Of a stretch of DNA of 64,000 bases, positions 22,199 through 35,273 are shown piece after piece. The DNA is taken from NCBI GenBank assembly GCA_003577315.1, contig QEVK01000013.1, positions 1 to 64,000 of the forward strand. The letters are read 5' to 3'. How positions within the stretch are numbered: the first letter of the stretch is position 1; the number at the start of each line of letters is the position of its first letter. The translations under genes were made by a program, and so were the position numbers. A model generated the notes under the pieces. It ran no database searches. It was given only the letters and a program-made list of their open reading frames with translations, and was not told the origin of the DNA. The DNA is from Hyphomicrobiales bacterium (GTDB taxonomy: Bacteria > Pseudomonadota > Alphaproteobacteria > Rhizobiales > Rhizobiaceae).

Positions 22199-22717
22199 AT
22201 GATGCGCAAGCGACCCGGCCTTTCCGCAAGCCTGCCGCGCGCCGCCGCGCTGGCGGCCGCGCTCGGCGCGCAGGCGGCCGCGGCGCAGGCGGCCTGCCCG
22301 ATCGAGCTGGCCGTCTACAGCGAGGCCGGAACCGGGGCCGGGATCGACTTCCGCCCCGGCACGACCGCGGCCGTGACCAACAGCTTCCGCATGGTGCTGG
22401 ACCGGGGCGTCGTTCTCGACGGCGTGGTGATGTGGAGCCAGGAGCCGGCGCGGCCCCTCGGCATGCTGATGCGCGATTGCCCCGAGGGCGACGTCACCGG
22501 CGAGGAGCTGGCCGCCTGCACGGTGTGGGAGGGCGTGATCTACGCCGTCGATGCGCGGGGCGAAGTCAGCCCGCTGCCGGCGCAGGGAACGGACGCGCCC
22601 CGGACGCTGATCCTCGCCGATCTCGGCCGCGCGCTGCGGCTTTCGTCCGTCGCCGACGCGGCCGGACCCCCATCGGCCCCCGGGGACGTGTTCGCCCTGA
22701 GCGGGTGCCAGGAATGA
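22199..22717 (+). CDS. exported protein between sucB and lpd, function unknown
   Basis: A 172-residue protein with a signal peptide: a basic start (MMRKRPG), a hydrophobic Ala/Leu stretch and a likely cleavage after AQA near residue 33. The mature part has four cysteines (ACPIEL, RDCPEG, LAACTVWEG, SGCQE), which suggests two disulphides in the periplasm. I recognise no domain. It starts 23 bases after sucB with GCGGAGG upstream, and lpd follows after 66 bases, so it probably rides in the TCA transcript. That is odd company for an exported protein. An adjacent ATG at 22202 is an equally good start. Confidence 0.75.
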   Translation: MMRKRPGLSASLPRAAALAAALGAQAAAAQAACPIELAVYSEAGTGAGIDFRPGTTAAVTNSFRMVLDRGVVLDGVVMWSQEPARPLGMLMRDCPEGDVTGEELAACTVWEGVIYAVDARGEVSPLPAQGTDAPRTLILADLGRALRLSSVADAAGPPSAPGDVFALSGCQE

Positions 22718-22783
22718 GCGCGCCGGGGCCGGCGCGGCAACGAGGAAATGCGCGGGCGCGCCCGCCGGAAGAAGGGATTTGCC

Positions 22784-24190
22784 ATGAGCTATGATGTCAT
22801 CGTGATCGGAGGGGGACCGGGCGGCTATGTCTGCGCCATCAAGGCGGCCCAGCTCGGGCTGAAGACGGCGCTGGTCGAGAAGCGCGACACCTTCGGCGGC
22901 ACCTGCGTCAATGTCGGCTGCATCCCGTCCAAGGCGCTGCTGCACGCCACCGAGATGCTGCTCGAGGCCGAGCATTCCTTCGACGCCCTCGGCATCGAGA
23001 TCGGCAAGCCGAAGGCCAACCTCGGGAAGCTGATGGCCCACAAGCTCAACACCGTCGAGCAGAACACCAAGGGCCTCGTCTTCCTGATGAAGAAGAACAA
23101 GATCGACACCTTCCGCGGCACCGGCCGCGTGCTCGGCGAGGGCAAGGTCGCGATCGCCGGCGAGGACGGCGGGACGCAGGAGATCGAGGCCAGGAACATC
23201 GTCATCGCCACCGGCTCCGACGTCGCCGGCATTCCCGGCGTCGACGTGGCCTTCGACGAGAAGGTGATCGTCTCCTCCACCGGCGCGCTGGAGTTCGGGA
23301 AGGTGCCCGGCCACCTCGTGGTGGTCGGCGGCGGCGTCATCGGGCTCGAGCTCGGCTCGGTCTGGGCGCGTCTCGGGGCCAGGGTCACGGTGGTCGAGTA
23401 TCTCGACACCATCCTCGGCGGCATGGATGGCGAGGTCGCCAAGCAGTTCCAGCGCATGCTGGCCAAGCAGGGCATGACGTTCAGGCTCGGCGCCAGGGTC
23501 ACCGGCGTCGCGAAGGCCGGGAAGGGCGCCGCCGTCACCTTCGAGCCGGTGAAGGGCGGCAATGCCGAGACCATCGAGGCCGACGCGGTGCTGGTCGCCA
23601 CCGGCCGCAAGCCCTTCACGGAGGAGCTGGGGCTCGCCAAGGCCGGCGTCGTGCTCGACGAGCGCGGCCGCGTGCGCATCGACGGCCGCTTCCAGACCTC
23701 GATTCCCGGCATCTACGCCATCGGCGACGTGGTGGCGGGGCCGATGCTCGCCCACAAGGCCGAGGAGGAAGGCGTGGCCGTGGCCGAGATCATCGCCGGC
23801 AAGGCCGGCCATGTGAACTACGACGTCATCCCCGGCGTGGTCTACACCAGCCCCGAGGTCGCCTCCGTCGGCAAGACCGAGGAGGAGCTGAAGAAGGCGG
23901 GCGTCGCCTACACCGCCGGCAAGTTTCCCTTCACCGCCAACGGCCGGGCGCGGGCCATGCTCCAGACGGAGGGCTTCGTCAAGGTGCTGGCCGACAAGGC
24001 GACGGACCGGGTGCTCGGCGTCCACATCGTCGGCTTCGGCGCCGGCGAGATGATCCACGAGGCGGCGGTGCTGATGGAGTTCGGCGGCTCCTCGGAGGAT
24101 CTGGCGCGCACCTGCCACGCCCATCCGACCATGTCGGAAGCCGTGAAGGAGGCCGCGCTCGCCGCCTTCTCCAGGCCGATCCACATGTAG
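22784..24190 (+). CDS. lpdA: dihydrolipoyl dehydrogenase (E3)
   Basis: Reoxidises dihydrolipoamide on the 2-oxoglutarate dehydrogenase complex and passes electrons to NAD. The 468-residue protein opens with the FAD motif GGGPGGY at 9-15 and has the redox disulphide C41-C46 in GGTCVNVGC, the NAD loop [15 protein letters not shown], and the His-Glu pair H447/E452 in [11 protein letters not shown] took the ATG at 22784 because [11 protein letters not shown] is the conserved start. It closes the TCA block and is followed by a strong terminator. Confidence 0.98.
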   Translation: MSYDVIVIGGGPGGYVCAIKAAQLGLKTALVEKRDTFGGTCVNVGCIPSKALLHATEMLLEAEHSFDALGIEIGKPKANLGKLMAHKLNTVEQNTKGLVFLMKKNKIDTFRGTGRVLGEGKVAIAGEDGGTQEIEARNIVIATGSDVAGIPGVDVAFDEKVIVSSTGALEFGKVPGHLVVVGGGVIGLELGSVWARLGARVTVVEYLDTILGGMDGEVAKQFQRMLAKQGMTFRLGARVTGVAKAGKGAAVTFEPVKGGNAETIEADAVLVATGRKPFTEELGLAKAGVVLDERGRVRIDGRFQTSIPGIYAIGDVVAGPMLAHKAEEEGVAVAEIIAGKAGHVNYDVIPGVVYTSPEVASVGKTEEELKKAGVAYTAGKFPFTANGRARAMLQTEGFVKVLADKATDRVLGVHIVGFGAGEMIHEAAVLMEFGGSSEDLARTCHAHPTMSEAVKEAALAAFSRPIHM

Positions 24191-24236
24191 GTCCCTCTCG
24201 CCGGCCTGGGTGCCGGCAAGGCTGAAACGTCACGGC

Positions 24237-24265
24237 AGGGGCAGGCATCGGCCTGCCCCTTTTGG
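24237..24265 (+). terminator. rho-independent terminator after lpd
   Basis: A perfect 10-base stem (AGGGGCAGGC with GCCTGCCCCT) around the loop ATCG, followed directly by TTTT, 46 bases after the lpd stop. It ends the mdh-suc-lpd transcript and faces the convergent membrane-protein gene at 24297. Confidence 0.85.
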
Positions 24266-24296
24266 TTGGCGCACCAGCCGGCCGCGTGGGGCGGGC

Positions 24297-24632
24297 TTAC
24301 TGGTTGCCCGGCTCGGCCGGCTGCTGCGGCGCGGCGTCCGGGGCGGTCGTCCCGGGCATCGTCTGCTCGGTCTGGTCGGGGATCACCGCCGTGGTGCCCG
24401 GATCGGTCGCCGTGCCGGAGCTGAAGGCGATCACCGCGATCACCAGCAGCACCGCGATGATGCCGGCGGCGATCAGCCCGCCGCGCCCGCTGGCGTGCAT
24501 CGGCCGGTCCGACAGGATCGGATCGGTCCTCAGCGGGTCGGCCGCCGGGTCCGTGTGCGGCGGCCGCATGTGCAGGCGATCCTCGTAGGCGGGATCGGTG
24601 TGGCGGGGATCGGGAGTCCTCGGGTCGGTCAT
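24297..24632 (-). CDS. small single-span membrane protein rich in Asp-Pro
   Basis: A 111-residue protein. The first 50 residues are polar with repeated DP/TDP units (TDPRTPDPRHTDP, HTDPAADP, RTDP). One transmembrane helix spans about 51-71, and the last 40 residues are a Pro/Thr/Gln-rich tail ending QQPAEPGNQ. There is no signal peptide ahead of the span, so the DP-rich part is probably cytoplasmic. I recognise no family. GGAGAT precedes the ATG at 24632, which I preferred over upstream starts because they only lengthen a non-conserved Arg/Ser-rich leader. It is divergent from holA. Confidence 0.72.
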   Translation of the reverse strand: MTDPRTPDPRHTDPAYEDRLHMRPPHTDPAADPLRTDPILSDRPMHASGRGGLIAAGIIAVLLVIAVIAFSSGTATDPGTTAVIPDQTEQTMPGTTAPDAAPQQPAEPGNQ

Positions 24633-24849
24633 GGTCGCATCTCCATGGATTGCTGAAACTTGGCCTGACAACGCCGTCGGACCGTGCGAGGTTCCCGCGA
24701 CCGGCAAACCGGGCTGGCTTGCGCCCGCGCCTGTGCTAGACAGGACCGGGCGACGGCGCGACGACATCGCCTGCCCGCCGCGCCGGAACCGAAGGAAGAA
24801 CAGGGAGATAGCGGCCGATCCCGAGCGGAGGGGTCGCGAACCGGAGCCC

Positions 24850-25890
24850 ATGGCGCAGAAGAAGGCACACGAGGTCGATTCCTGGCTGCGCAAGCCCGAC
24901 CCGGACATCCGCATCGTACTGATCTACGGGCCCGACCGCGGGCTGGTGGCCGAGCGCGCCAGGGCCTTCGTCGAGCGCGCCGGCCTCGACGCCGACGATC
25001 CGTTCTCGTCCGTTCGGATCGAGGCGTCCGAGCTCGACGCCGTGCCGGGCCGCCTGCTCGACGAGGCCGCGACCGTGCCGATGTTCTCGGCACGCCGCCT
25101 GATCTGGGTGAAGAATGCCGCCGCGCACAAGCAGCTCGTCGAAGAGGTGAAGGCGCTCGCCGCCGCGCCGCCGCGCGACTCCGTCGTGCTGATCGAGGCC
25201 GGCGACCTGAAGAAGGGCGCGCCGCTGCGCGGCGCCGTCGAGACCGGCCGGGCCGCCATGGCGCTGCCCTGCTACGCCGACGACGGCAGGACCATCGACG
25301 CCGTGATCGACGAGATCCTCGCCCGCGAGGGCCTGTCGATCGGGCTGGAGGCGCGGCAGGCGCTGCGCGCCAATCTCGGCGGCGACCGCCTCGCCAGCCG
25401 CAGCGAGGTCGAGAAGCTCGCCCTTTACTGCCGCGGCGCCGGCGAGGTGCGGCTGGACGACGTCCGGACCATGACCGGCGACGTCTCCGGCCTCGGCATC
25501 GACGATGTCGTCGACGCCGTGCTCTGCGGCAACGGCCAGACCTTCGACGCGAGCTTCACGCGGCTGGCCGCGTCCGGCACAAGCCCGTTCCTGGTGCTGG
25601 CCGCCGCCATGCGCCAGTTCCAGCTTCTCCAGCTGATGCGCGGCGAGATGGACGCGGCCGCCAGGCCGGCCTCTGCCGTGGTCGCCGCCGCCCGGCCGCC
25701 GGTGTTCTTCTCGCGCCGCCGGCTGGTCGAGGCGGCGCTGCAACGCTGGAGCGCCGCCGGCCTCGACCGCGCGCTGGAGCGCCTGCAGGCGACCGTGCTC
25801 TTGACGCGCCGGCGCCCCGACCTTGCCGTGGCCACGGCGCGGCAGGCGCTGATGGCGCTTCTTGTCGAATCGGCGCGCGGCGGCCGATAG
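24850..25890 (+). CDS. holA: DNA polymerase III subunit delta
   Basis: The clamp-loader delta subunit that opens the beta clamp. The 346-residue protein has the DnaE/HolA layout: an opening IRIVLIYGPDRGLVAERA, a middle segment LIWVKNAA..VLIEAGDLKKGAPLR, and a helical C-terminal collar with LVLAAAMRQFQLLQLM. Sequence identity in this family is low and no Walker motif is expected. In related genomes leuS and lptE usually precede holA; here the upstream neighbour is a divergent membrane protein and the start is 217 bases away. The ATG at 24850 gives the conserved MAQKKAHEVDSWL. Confidence 0.9.
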   Translation: MAQKKAHEVDSWLRKPDPDIRIVLIYGPDRGLVAERARAFVERAGLDADDPFSSVRIEASELDAVPGRLLDEAATVPMFSARRLIWVKNAAAHKQLVEEVKALAAAPPRDSVVLIEAGDLKKGAPLRGAVETGRAAMALPCYADDGRTIDAVIDEILAREGLSIGLEARQALRANLGGDRLASRSEVEKLALYCRGAGEVRLDDVRTMTGDVSGLGIDDVVDAVLCGNGQTFDASFTRLAASGTSPFLVLAAAMRQFQLLQLMRGEMDAAARPASAVVAAARPPVFFSRRRLVEAALQRWSAAGLDRALERLQATVLLTRRRPDLAVATARQALMALLVESARGGR

Positions 25891-26007
25891 GCAACCCTCG
25901 CCGGGGCGAGGGCCGAAAGCACAATAAAAACAATATTATGAACCGCTCCCTATGTCACGGAAGCGGCGGAATGCCCCGCGCCGGGAGCGGATTTCCGGTT
26001 TCGGCCG

Positions 26008-26880
<873 letters not shown>

Positions 26881-26933
26881 GAGGATTCCCGCATCGTTTC
26901 GCCTTCGTATCGAATCTGCCGCCGCCTTCCGGC

Positions 26934-27731
26934 TTAGGCCGCGCGCAGCCGGCGCTCGCGCCGGATCACCTCGGACGCCAGCTGGAGATAGGCCTGGCTG
27001 CCGGTGCATTTCAGGTCGTAGAGGATCGCCGGCTTGCCGTAGGACGGCGCTTCCGACACCCGCACATTGCGGGGGATCACCGTCTCGTAGACCGTATCGC
27101 CCATATGCGCGCGCACATCCTCGACCACCTGGTTGGCGAGGTTGTTGCGGCCGTCGAACATGGTCAGCACGATGCCCTGGATGGTCAGGTCCGGATTGAT
27201 CGAGTTGCGCACCTGCTCGACCGTCTGCAGGAGCTGGCTCAGACCCTCGAGCGCGAAGAACTCGCATTGCAGCGGCACCAGCACCGAATCGGCGGCGGCC
27301 ATCGAGTTGAGCGTCAGGAGGTTGAGCGACGGCGGGCAGTCGATCAGCACGTAGCTGAACCCGGGCCCCTCGCCCGCCGGCTGGCGCAGCGCGTTGCGCA
27401 GCCGCAGCACGCGGTCCGGCGCGGCGGCGATCTCCATCTCGATGCCGAGCAGGTCGAGCGTCGAGGGAATGACCGACAGGCCCGGCACGGCGGTCGCCAT
27501 GGCGGCGGTGGCAACGTCCGCCTCGCCGATCAGCAGGTCGTAGGACGACACCGTCCGGTCCTGGCGGTCGATGCCGAGCCCGGTGCTGGCGTTGCCCTGC
27601 GGGTCGAGATCGACGATCAGCACGCGCTCGCCGATCGCCGCCAGCGCCGTCGCCAGATTGATCGCGGTGGTGGTCTTGCCGACGCCGCCCTTCTGGTTGG
27701 CGATGGTGATGATGCGGGTTCGCGGGGTCAT
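26934..27731 (-). CDS. parA: chromosome partitioning ATPase ParA
   Basis: A deviant-Walker ATPase that binds DNA and drives movement of ParB-parS complexes. The 265-residue protein starts RTRIITIANQKGGVGKTTTAINLA, with the signature lysine K14 and P-loop lysine K19. IVDLDPQGNASTGLG and YVLIDCPPSLNLLTLNSM are the A' and B motifs. The start overlaps the rsmG stop in an ATGA, as in most alphaproteobacteria with the mnmG-rsmG-parA-parB order. Confidence 0.98.
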   Translation of the reverse strand: MTPRTRIITIANQKGGVGKTTTAINLATALAAIGERVLIVDLDPQGNASTGLGIDRQDRTVSSYDLLIGEADVATAAMATAVPGLSVIPSTLDLLGIEMEIAAAPDRVLRLRNALRQPAGEGPGFSYVLIDCPPSLNLLTLNSMAAADSVLVPLQCEFFALEGLSQLLQTVEQVRNSINPDLTIQGIVLTMFDGRNNLANQVVEDVRAHMGDTVYETVIPRNVRVSEAPSYGKPAILYDLKCTGSQAYLQLASEVIRRERRLRAA

Positions 27732-28411
27732 GAGCCGGCCTGCCGAAGGGTATCGTTGCCACGGCCCGCCGGGACGACGCGCGCCAGCCCCGAAATTTCG
27801 AGGATGCGGCCCGCCGGGTCGATCTTGCTTGCGTGTTCTACCAGATCGAATCGCCAGGCGTCACCGCTTTCGGCCAGTTCCGCCGCGTATTCCCGGCCTT
27901 TGTGGAAAAGCGCCGTCGCCCCGGCCCCGTCCTGCGCCAGCCACGGGGCGGCGAGGTCGAGCAGGCGCGGCAGCGGCGCCAGCGCCCGCGCCGTGACGAT
28001 CTGCGGCGGCGCGGTGCGGGCGAACGCCTCCTCGATGCGGCAGACATGCACCGTCGCCGGCGCGCCGAGCCCGCCCAGCACCGCCCTCAGAAAGGCGGCC
28101 TTCTTGTTGTTGCTCTCGACCAGCTCGATCCGCCCGCCCGGCCGCTCGATCAGCAGGATCGCCAGCACCGCGCCGGGAAATCCGCCGCCGGAGCCGAGAT
28201 CGAGCCACGCCGTCGCCTGCGGCTTGATCGCGAAAAGCTGGGCGCTGTCGAGGATGTGGCGTTGCCACAGCACATCGAGCGTCGAGGGCGCGGCGAGATT
28301 GATGCGGGCCGCCCATCGGCGGAACTCGGCCTCGAACGCTTCGAGCCGCCGCAGCGTTTCACGTGAAACCGTTCCGGCCACGTGACGGAGCTCCGCCATC
28401 CTGTCGCTCAT
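27728..28411 (-). CDS. rsmG: 16S rRNA (guanine527-N7)-methyltransferase
   Basis: Methylates G527 of 16S rRNA (GidB). The 227-residue protein carries the SAM-binding loop [10 protein letters not shown] at 71-80, [11 protein letters not shown] for the ribose acid, and [18 protein letters not shown]. Codons for VSRET (residues 15-19) contain a perfect parS core on the DNA, so this coding sequence also serves as a ParB site. Start and stop overlap the neighbouring genes in ATGA junctions. Confidence 0.97.
   Translation of the reverse strand: MSDRMAELRHVAGTVSRETLRRLEAFEAEFRRWAARINLAAPSTLDVLWQRHILDSAQLFAIKPQATAWLDLGSGGGFPGAVLAILLIERPGGRIELVESNNKKAAFLRAVLGGLGAPATVHVCRIEEAFARTAPPQIVTARALAPLPRLLDLAAPWLAQDGAGATALFHKGREYAAELAESGDAWRFDLVEHASKIDPAGRILEISGLARVVPAGRGNDTLRQAGS
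28355..28370. promoter_or_regulatory. parS site inside rsmG
   Basis: The 14-base palindrome GTTTCACGTGAAAC at 28356-28369 is the core of the ParB site consensus TGTTTCACGTGAAACA; only the outermost base on each side differs (14 of 16). It lies 1.5 kb from parB, in the first codons of rsmG. Confidence 0.9.
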
Positions 28412-30279
28412 GCCGCGCCCCGGCTGTGCCGGTCCATATCCTGGATGGCGGCGAGGAGGATGGCGAGCGCAGCCGGCGTCATGCCGTCGATCCGCTGCGC
28501 CTCGGCGATCGAGCCGGGCCGCCGGGCCGCGAGCTTCTGCTTCAGCTCGTTCGACAGGCCGGGAAGACGCGCAAAATCGAGATCGCTCGGAATCGTCCGC
28601 GCCTCCTCGCGTCTCAGCACCGCCACATCCGCGCGTTGCCGCTCGAGATAGACCGCGTAGCGGGCTTCCGTTTCCAGTCGCTCCGCCACCGGGGCCTGTA
28701 TGTCGGCCAGCGCCGGCCAGATCGCGGCCAGCCGCGCGAGGTCGATGTCGGGATAGGAAAGCAGGTCGTAGGCCGTGCGCCGCTGGCCGTCGCGGTTGAG
28801 GGCGATGCCGAAGCGCGCCGCCTCGTTCGGCGTCAGCGACAGCGATTGCACCGCATCGCGCGCGGTGGCCAGCGCCCGCTCGGCGGCGCGGAAGCGGGCG
28901 ATCCGCTCCGGGCCGGCGATGCCCAGCTCGATCGCCCTCGGCGTGAGCCGCTCGTCGGCATTGTCGGCGCGCAGCGACAGCCGGAACTCGGCCCGCGACG
29001 TGAACATGCGGTAAGGCTCGCTGACCCCGCGGCTGACCAGATCGTCGATCATCACGCCGATATAGGCGTCGCCGCGCCCGAACAGCACCGGATCGAGCCC
29101 GCCGGCCCTTCGCGCCGCGTTGAGGCCGGCCACGAGGCCCTGCGCGGCCGCTTCCTCGTAGCCGGTGGTGCCGTTGATCTGCCCCGCCAGGAACAGGCCG
29201 GGCACGCGCCGCGTCTCCAGCGAGCGATCCAGCTCGCGCGGGTCGACATGGTCGTATTCGATGGCATAACCGGGTTGCAGGATGCGCGCCTTTTCCAGCC
29301 CGGGGATCGACGCCACCAGCGCCGCCTGCGCGTCGCGCGGCAGCGATGTCGAGATGCCGTTGGGATAGACCGTGTCGTCGTCCAGCCCCTCGGGCTCGAG
29401 GAAGATCTGGTGGCCGTCGCGGTCGCCGAACTTGACGATCTTGTCCTCGATCGACGGGCAATAGCGCGGGCCGATGCCCTCTATGGCGCCGGAGTACAGC
29501 GCCGAACGGTCGAGATTGGCGCGGATGACGTCGTGCGAGCGCGCGGTGGTGCGCGTCACGCCGCAGGCGATCTGCGGATTGTCGATTCGCCCGGTCAGCA
29601 GCGAGAACGGCACCGGATCGTCGTCGGCGAGCTGGCGGTCGAGCGACGCCCAGTCGATGGTGCGGCCGTCGAGCCGTGGCGGCGTCCCGGTCTTGAGCCT
29701 GCCGAGCGCGAAGCCGAGCCGCGCCATCGTCGCCGACAGCCCGACGGACGCCGCCTCGTTCATGCGCCCCGCCGGGAACCGCTCGGCGCCGATGTGGATC
29801 AGGCCGCGCAGGAAGGTTCCCGTCGTCAGCACCACGGACCCGCAGGCGACCACCCGGTCATCGGCCAGCGCGACACCGGCGACCTGCCCGTTTTCAATCG
29901 CCAGATCAAGGACTTCGCCCTCGACCACGTCGAGCATCGGCTGCGCGTCGATGGCGCGGCGCATCGCCTGGCGGTAGAGCTTGCGGTCGGCCTGCGTCCG
30001 CGGCCCGCGCACCGCCGGGCCCTTGCGGCGGTTGAGCAGCCGGAACTGGATTCCGGCCGCATCCGCGACGCGCCCCATCAGGCCGTCGAGCGCGTCGATC
30101 TCGCGCACGAGATGGCCCTTGCCCAGGCCGCCGATGGCCGGGTTGCACGACATCGCGCCGATGGTGCCGCGCGCCATCGTCACCAGCGCCGTGGCGGCGC
30201 CGGCACGCGCGGCCGCAGCGGCCGCCTCGCAGCCGGCATGGCCGCCGCCGATGACGATGACATCGTAGTCTCGACGCAT
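28408..30279 (-). CDS. mnmG: tRNA uridine-5-carboxymethylaminomethyl(34) synthesis enzyme MnmG
   Basis: The FAD-dependent partner of MnmE in modifying U34 of tRNAs (GidA). The 623-residue protein begins [24 protein letters not shown], with [22 protein letters not shown] (signature 1) and [24 protein letters not shown] (signature 2), and a C-terminal helical MnmE-binding domain ending [14 protein letters not shown] placed the start at 30279 ([13 protein letters not shown]) because the 17 upstream codons are not conserved and reach into the parS-bearing spacer. Confidence 0.97.
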   Translation of the reverse strand: MRRDYDVIVIGGGHAGCEAAAAAARAGAATALVTMARGTIGAMSCNPAIGGLGKGHLVREIDALDGLMGRVADAAGIQFRLLNRRKGPAVRGPRTQADRKLYRQAMRRAIDAQPMLDVVEGEVLDLAIENGQVAGVALADDRVVACGSVVLTTGTFLRGLIHIGAERFPAGRMNEAASVGLSATMARLGFALGRLKTGTPPRLDGRTIDWASLDRQLADDDPVPFSLLTGRIDNPQIACGVTRTTARSHDVIRANLDRSALYSGAIEGIGPRYCPSIEDKIVKFGDRDGHQIFLEPEGLDDDTVYPNGISTSLPRDAQAALVASIPGLEKARILQPGYAIEYDHVDPRELDRSLETRRVPGLFLAGQINGTTGYEEAAAQGLVAGLNAARRAGGLDPVLFGRGDAYIGVMIDDLVSRGVSEPYRMFTSRAEFRLSLRADNADERLTPRAIELGIAGPERIARFRAAERALATARDAVQSLSLTPNEAARFGIALNRDGQRRTAYDLLSYPDIDLARLAAIWPALADIQAPVAERLETEARYAVYLERQRADVAVLRREEARTIPSDLDFARLPGLSNELKQKLAARRPGSIAEAQRIDGMTPAALAILLAAIQDMDRHSRGAA

Positions 30280-30338
30280 GGGTGGGTCCCGGTTTCGTTG
30301 GGCGCAGGAATGTCCCCCGGCCGGCTTCAAGTCAAGCT

Positions 30339-30427
30339 TGTTTCACGTGAAACGGATTTCGGCGCGCCGGCGCCGGTGTTTCACGTGAGTCACGACCGGG
30401 CCGACGCGCACTGTTTCACGTGAGTCA
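30339..30427. promoter_or_regulatory. cluster of three parS sites between mnmG and mnmE
   Basis: Three 16-base sites sit in the 145-base gap: 30339-30354 matches TGTTTCACGTGAAACA at 15 of 16 positions, while 30377-30392 and 30412-30427 are identical to each other and match at 14 of 16 (right half GTCA for AACA). Centres are 38 and 35 bases apart. With the rsmG copy, this gives four sites within 2.1 kb, next to parAB. Confidence 0.92.
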
Positions 30428-31750
30428 CTTGCCGATGCAGAACTCCGAAAAGATCACGCCCAGCAGCTCCTCGACATCGACCGCGCCGGTGATCCGCCCC
30501 AACGCATCGCAGGCAAGGCGCAACTGTTCGGCACGAAGCTCGAGATCGTGCGGTATCAGCGCATCGAGCACATGGTCCTTCGTCGTGCGCAGCAACTCGA
30601 CATGCCGCAGCCGGGTCGGAACGATCGACCCTTGCGTCGCCGCCGCCGACTGCGCGCGCGTCGCGATATCCCGGACAAGCCGACCGAGCCCTTCGCCCGT
30701 CACCACCGAGATCGCATGATCGAAGCCGTCGACCCTCGATCCCGGCAGGTCGCTTTTTGTCGCCACACGCAACGCGGACGCCTGCCACGTCCGTCTGATC
30801 CCCTCTTGCCGGGGCGTAGACGAATCGACCAGCTCCAGCACGAGGTCCGCGCGCCCGGCGGCGGCGACGGCCCTCTCCACGCCGATGCGCTCGACCCTGT
30901 CGTCGGTCTCGCGAAGCCCGGCGGTATCAGTGACCAGCACCTTCACGCCGTCGAGATCGAGCGCCACCTCGACAAGATCGCGCGTCGTGCCGGCGACCTC
31001 GGTGACGATGGCCACATCGCGCCGGGCGAGCGCGTTGAGCAGGCTCGATTTCCCGGCATTCGGCGCACCGACCAGCACCGCGCGAAACCCGTCGCGCACG
31101 ATCTCGGCCGCGCGATAACCGCCGAGATGCTCGTCGATCTCCCGGCAAAGCGCGCGCATGTCCGCCCAGACCCGTTCGGAGACCGAACCCGGGACGTCGG
31201 CCTCGTCGGCGAAGTCGAGCTCGGCCTCGATCATCGCCCGTGCATGGAGCAGCCGCCTGCGCCAGGCGGCGTAGAGCGCCTGCTGGCCGCCTTCGGCGTT
31301 GTCGAGCGCCAGCCGGCGCTGGGTTTCCGTCTCGGCGGCGATCAGGTCCGCCAGCCCCTCCGCGCCGGTCAGGTCGATCCTGCCGTTGACGAAGGCGCGG
31401 CGGGTGAACTCCCCCGCTTCGGCCTGGCGAAGCCCCGGCATCGCACCGAGCGCGCGCAGCATCGCCGCGACCACCGCGCGTCCGCCATGAATGTGGAGCT
31501 CCACGCAATCCTCGCCGGTGAAGCTCGCCGGCCCCGGAAACCACAGCACCAGCCCGCGGTCGAGCGCGAGGCCGTCGCCGTCGCGCAGGGAACGAAGAAC
31601 CGCGCGCCGCGGCGGCGGCACGCCGCCGGCGATGCGGACCGCCGCATCGCGGGCGTGCGGTCCCGACAGCCTGATCACCGCCACGCCCGACGGCAGCCCG
31701 CCCGACGACAGCGCAAAGATCGTATCGCGGAATGGCGATTGCCCCTTCAT
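30425..31750 (-). CDS. mnmE: tRNA modification GTPase MnmE
   Basis: A folate-binding, dimerising GTPase that works with MnmG on U34 of tRNAs. The 441-residue protein has the formyl-THF-binding N-terminal domain (DTIFALSSGGLPSGVAVIRLSGP), a helical domain, an inserted G domain with G1 GAPNAGKS at 228-235, TTRDLVEV and DTAGLRETDD, and the strictly conserved C-terminal CIGK. The stop lies against a parS copy (the last three bases overlap the 30412-30427 site). Only 39 bases separate its start from the divergent yyaL-type gene. Confidence 0.97.
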   Translation of the reverse strand: MKGQSPFRDTIFALSSGGLPSGVAVIRLSGPHARDAAVRIAGGVPPPRRAVLRSLRDGDGLALDRGLVLWFPGPASFTGEDCVELHIHGGRAVVAAMLRALGAMPGLRQAEAGEFTRRAFVNGRIDLTGAEGLADLIAAETETQRRLALDNAEGGQQALYAAWRRRLLHARAMIEAELDFADEADVPGSVSERVWADMRALCREIDEHLGGYRAAEIVRDGFRAVLVGAPNAGKSSLLNALARRDVAIVTEVAGTTRDLVEVALDLDGVKVLVTDTAGLRETDDRVERIGVERAVAAAGRADLVLELVDSSTPRQEGIRRTWQASALRVATKSDLPGSRVDGFDHAISVVTGEGLGRLVRDIATRAQSAAATQGSIVPTRLRHVELLRTTKDHVLDALIPHDLELRAEQLRLACDALGRITGAVDVEELLGVIFSEFCIGK

Positions 31751-31789
31751 CGGCCGCGCCCTAGGTTAGCTTTCACAAGAGGGTGACGC

Positions 31790-33805
<2,016 letters not shown>

Positions 33806-33811
33806 GCCGGC

Positions 33812-35077
33812 TCAGGTGTTCATCGAATCGAAGAAGTCCGCGTTGGTCTTGGTCTGCTTCAGCTTGTCGATGAGGAACTCGATGGCGTCGGTGGTGCCCA
33901 TGGGCGCCAGGATGCGGCGCAGCACGAAGATCTTCTGCAGATCCTGGCGCGGCACCAGGAGGTCCTCCTTGCGGGTGCCGGACTTGAGGATGTCCATGGC
34001 CGGGAAGATGCGCTTGTCGGCGACCTTGCGGTCGAGCACGATCTCGGAGTTGCCGGTGCCCTTGAACTCCTCGAAGATCACCTCGTCCATGCGGCTGCCG
34101 GTATCGATCAGCGCGGTCGCGATGATGGTCAGCGAACCGCCTTCCTCGATGTTGCGCGCCGCGCCGAAGAAGCGCTTCGGCCGCTGGAGCGCGTTGGCGT
34201 CGACGCCGCCGGTCAGCACCTTGCCGGAGGACGGCACCACGGTGTTGTAGGCGCGGCCGAGCCGGGTGATCGAATCGAGCAGGATGACCACGTCGCGGCC
34301 GTGCTCGACCAGGCGCTTGGCCTTCTCGATGACCATCTCGGCCACCTGCACGTGGCGCACCGCCGGCTCGTCGAAGGTCGAGGACACGACCTCACCCTTG
34401 ACCGAGCGCTGCATGTCGGTGACCTCCTCCGGCCGCTCGTCGATCAGGAGCACGATCAGATAGGCTTCGGGATGGTTGGTGGCGATCGAATGGGCGATGT
34501 TCTGCAGCAGCACCGTCTTGCCGGTGCGCGGCGGCGCCACGATCAGGCCGCGCTGGCCCTTGCCGAGCGGCGCCACCAGATCGATGACGCGGGCCGACAG
34601 GTCCTTGCCGGTCGGGTTCTCGGTCTCCATCCTCAACCTCTCGTTGGGATAGAGCGGCGTCAGGTTGTCGAAATGAATCTTGTGCCGGATCTTCTCCGGG
34701 TCCTCGAAATTGATGGTGTTGACCTTCAGCAGCGCGAAATAGCGCTCGCCCTCCTTGGGGCTGCGGATCGGGCCTTCCACCGTGTCGCCGGTCTTGAGCG
34801 AGAAGCGGCGAAGCTGCGAGGGCGAGATGTAGATGTCGTCGGGGCCGGGCAGATAGTTGGCGTTGGCCGAGCGCAGGAAGCCGAAGCCGTCCTGCAGCAC
34901 CTCCACCACGCCCTCGCCGATGATCTCGATGTCCTGGGCGGCCAGCTTCTTGAGGATCGCGAACATCAGCTCCTGCTTGCGCATGACGCTGGCATTCTCG
35001 ACCTCGAGCGATTCGGCAAAGGCGATCAGATCGGTCGGACCCTTGCTCTTCAGCTCCTGTAGTTTCATTTCCTGCAT
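33812..35077 (-). CDS. rho: transcription termination factor Rho
   Basis: The hexameric RNA helicase that ends transcription at rut sites. The 421-residue protein opens [12 protein letters not shown], has the RNA-binding cold-shock-like domain ([33 protein letters not shown]), Walker A APPRTGKT, Walker B in [14 protein letters not shown] and the secondary RNA-binding loops. Near-consensus throughout. rho-hemJ-hemE ahead of the origin is a conserved alphaproteobacterial order. A 196-base leader precedes hemJ, and Rho often regulates itself through its leader, but no clear signal is visible. Confidence 0.98.
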   Translation of the reverse strand: MQEMKLQELKSKGPTDLIAFAESLEVENASVMRKQELMFAILKKLAAQDIEIIGEGVVEVLQDGFGFLRSANANYLPGPDDIYISPSQLRRFSLKTGDTVEGPIRSPKEGERYFALLKVNTINFEDPEKIRHKIHFDNLTPLYPNERLRMETENPTGKDLSARVIDLVAPLGKGQRGLIVAPPRTGKTVLLQNIAHSIATNHPEAYLIVLLIDERPEEVTDMQRSVKGEVVSSTFDEPAVRHVQVAEMVIEKAKRLVEHGRDVVILLDSITRLGRAYNTVVPSSGKVLTGGVDANALQRPKRFFGAARNIEEGGSLTIIATALIDTGSRMDEVIFEEFKGTGNSEIVLDRKVADKRIFPAMDILKSGTRKEDLLVPRQDLQKIFVLRRILAPMGTTDAIEFLIDKLKQTKTNADFFDSMNT

Positions 35078-35273
35078 GTTGCGGACTCTGGAATGGAAAG
35101 ACGAAGGCGGCGCGGGGCGGCGGTGTGCGTGGAGAACGTCTGCGCGGGACAGAAATACACGACGCCATGCGGGGAGGAAGGATGCGACTCTTAGCGCCCC
35201 TGCCGGAAAACCGCAAGGCGAGAATCGCCGCAGGCTTCGGGCGGCCGGCGAGGGCCGCCCCCGGGAACGGTTC

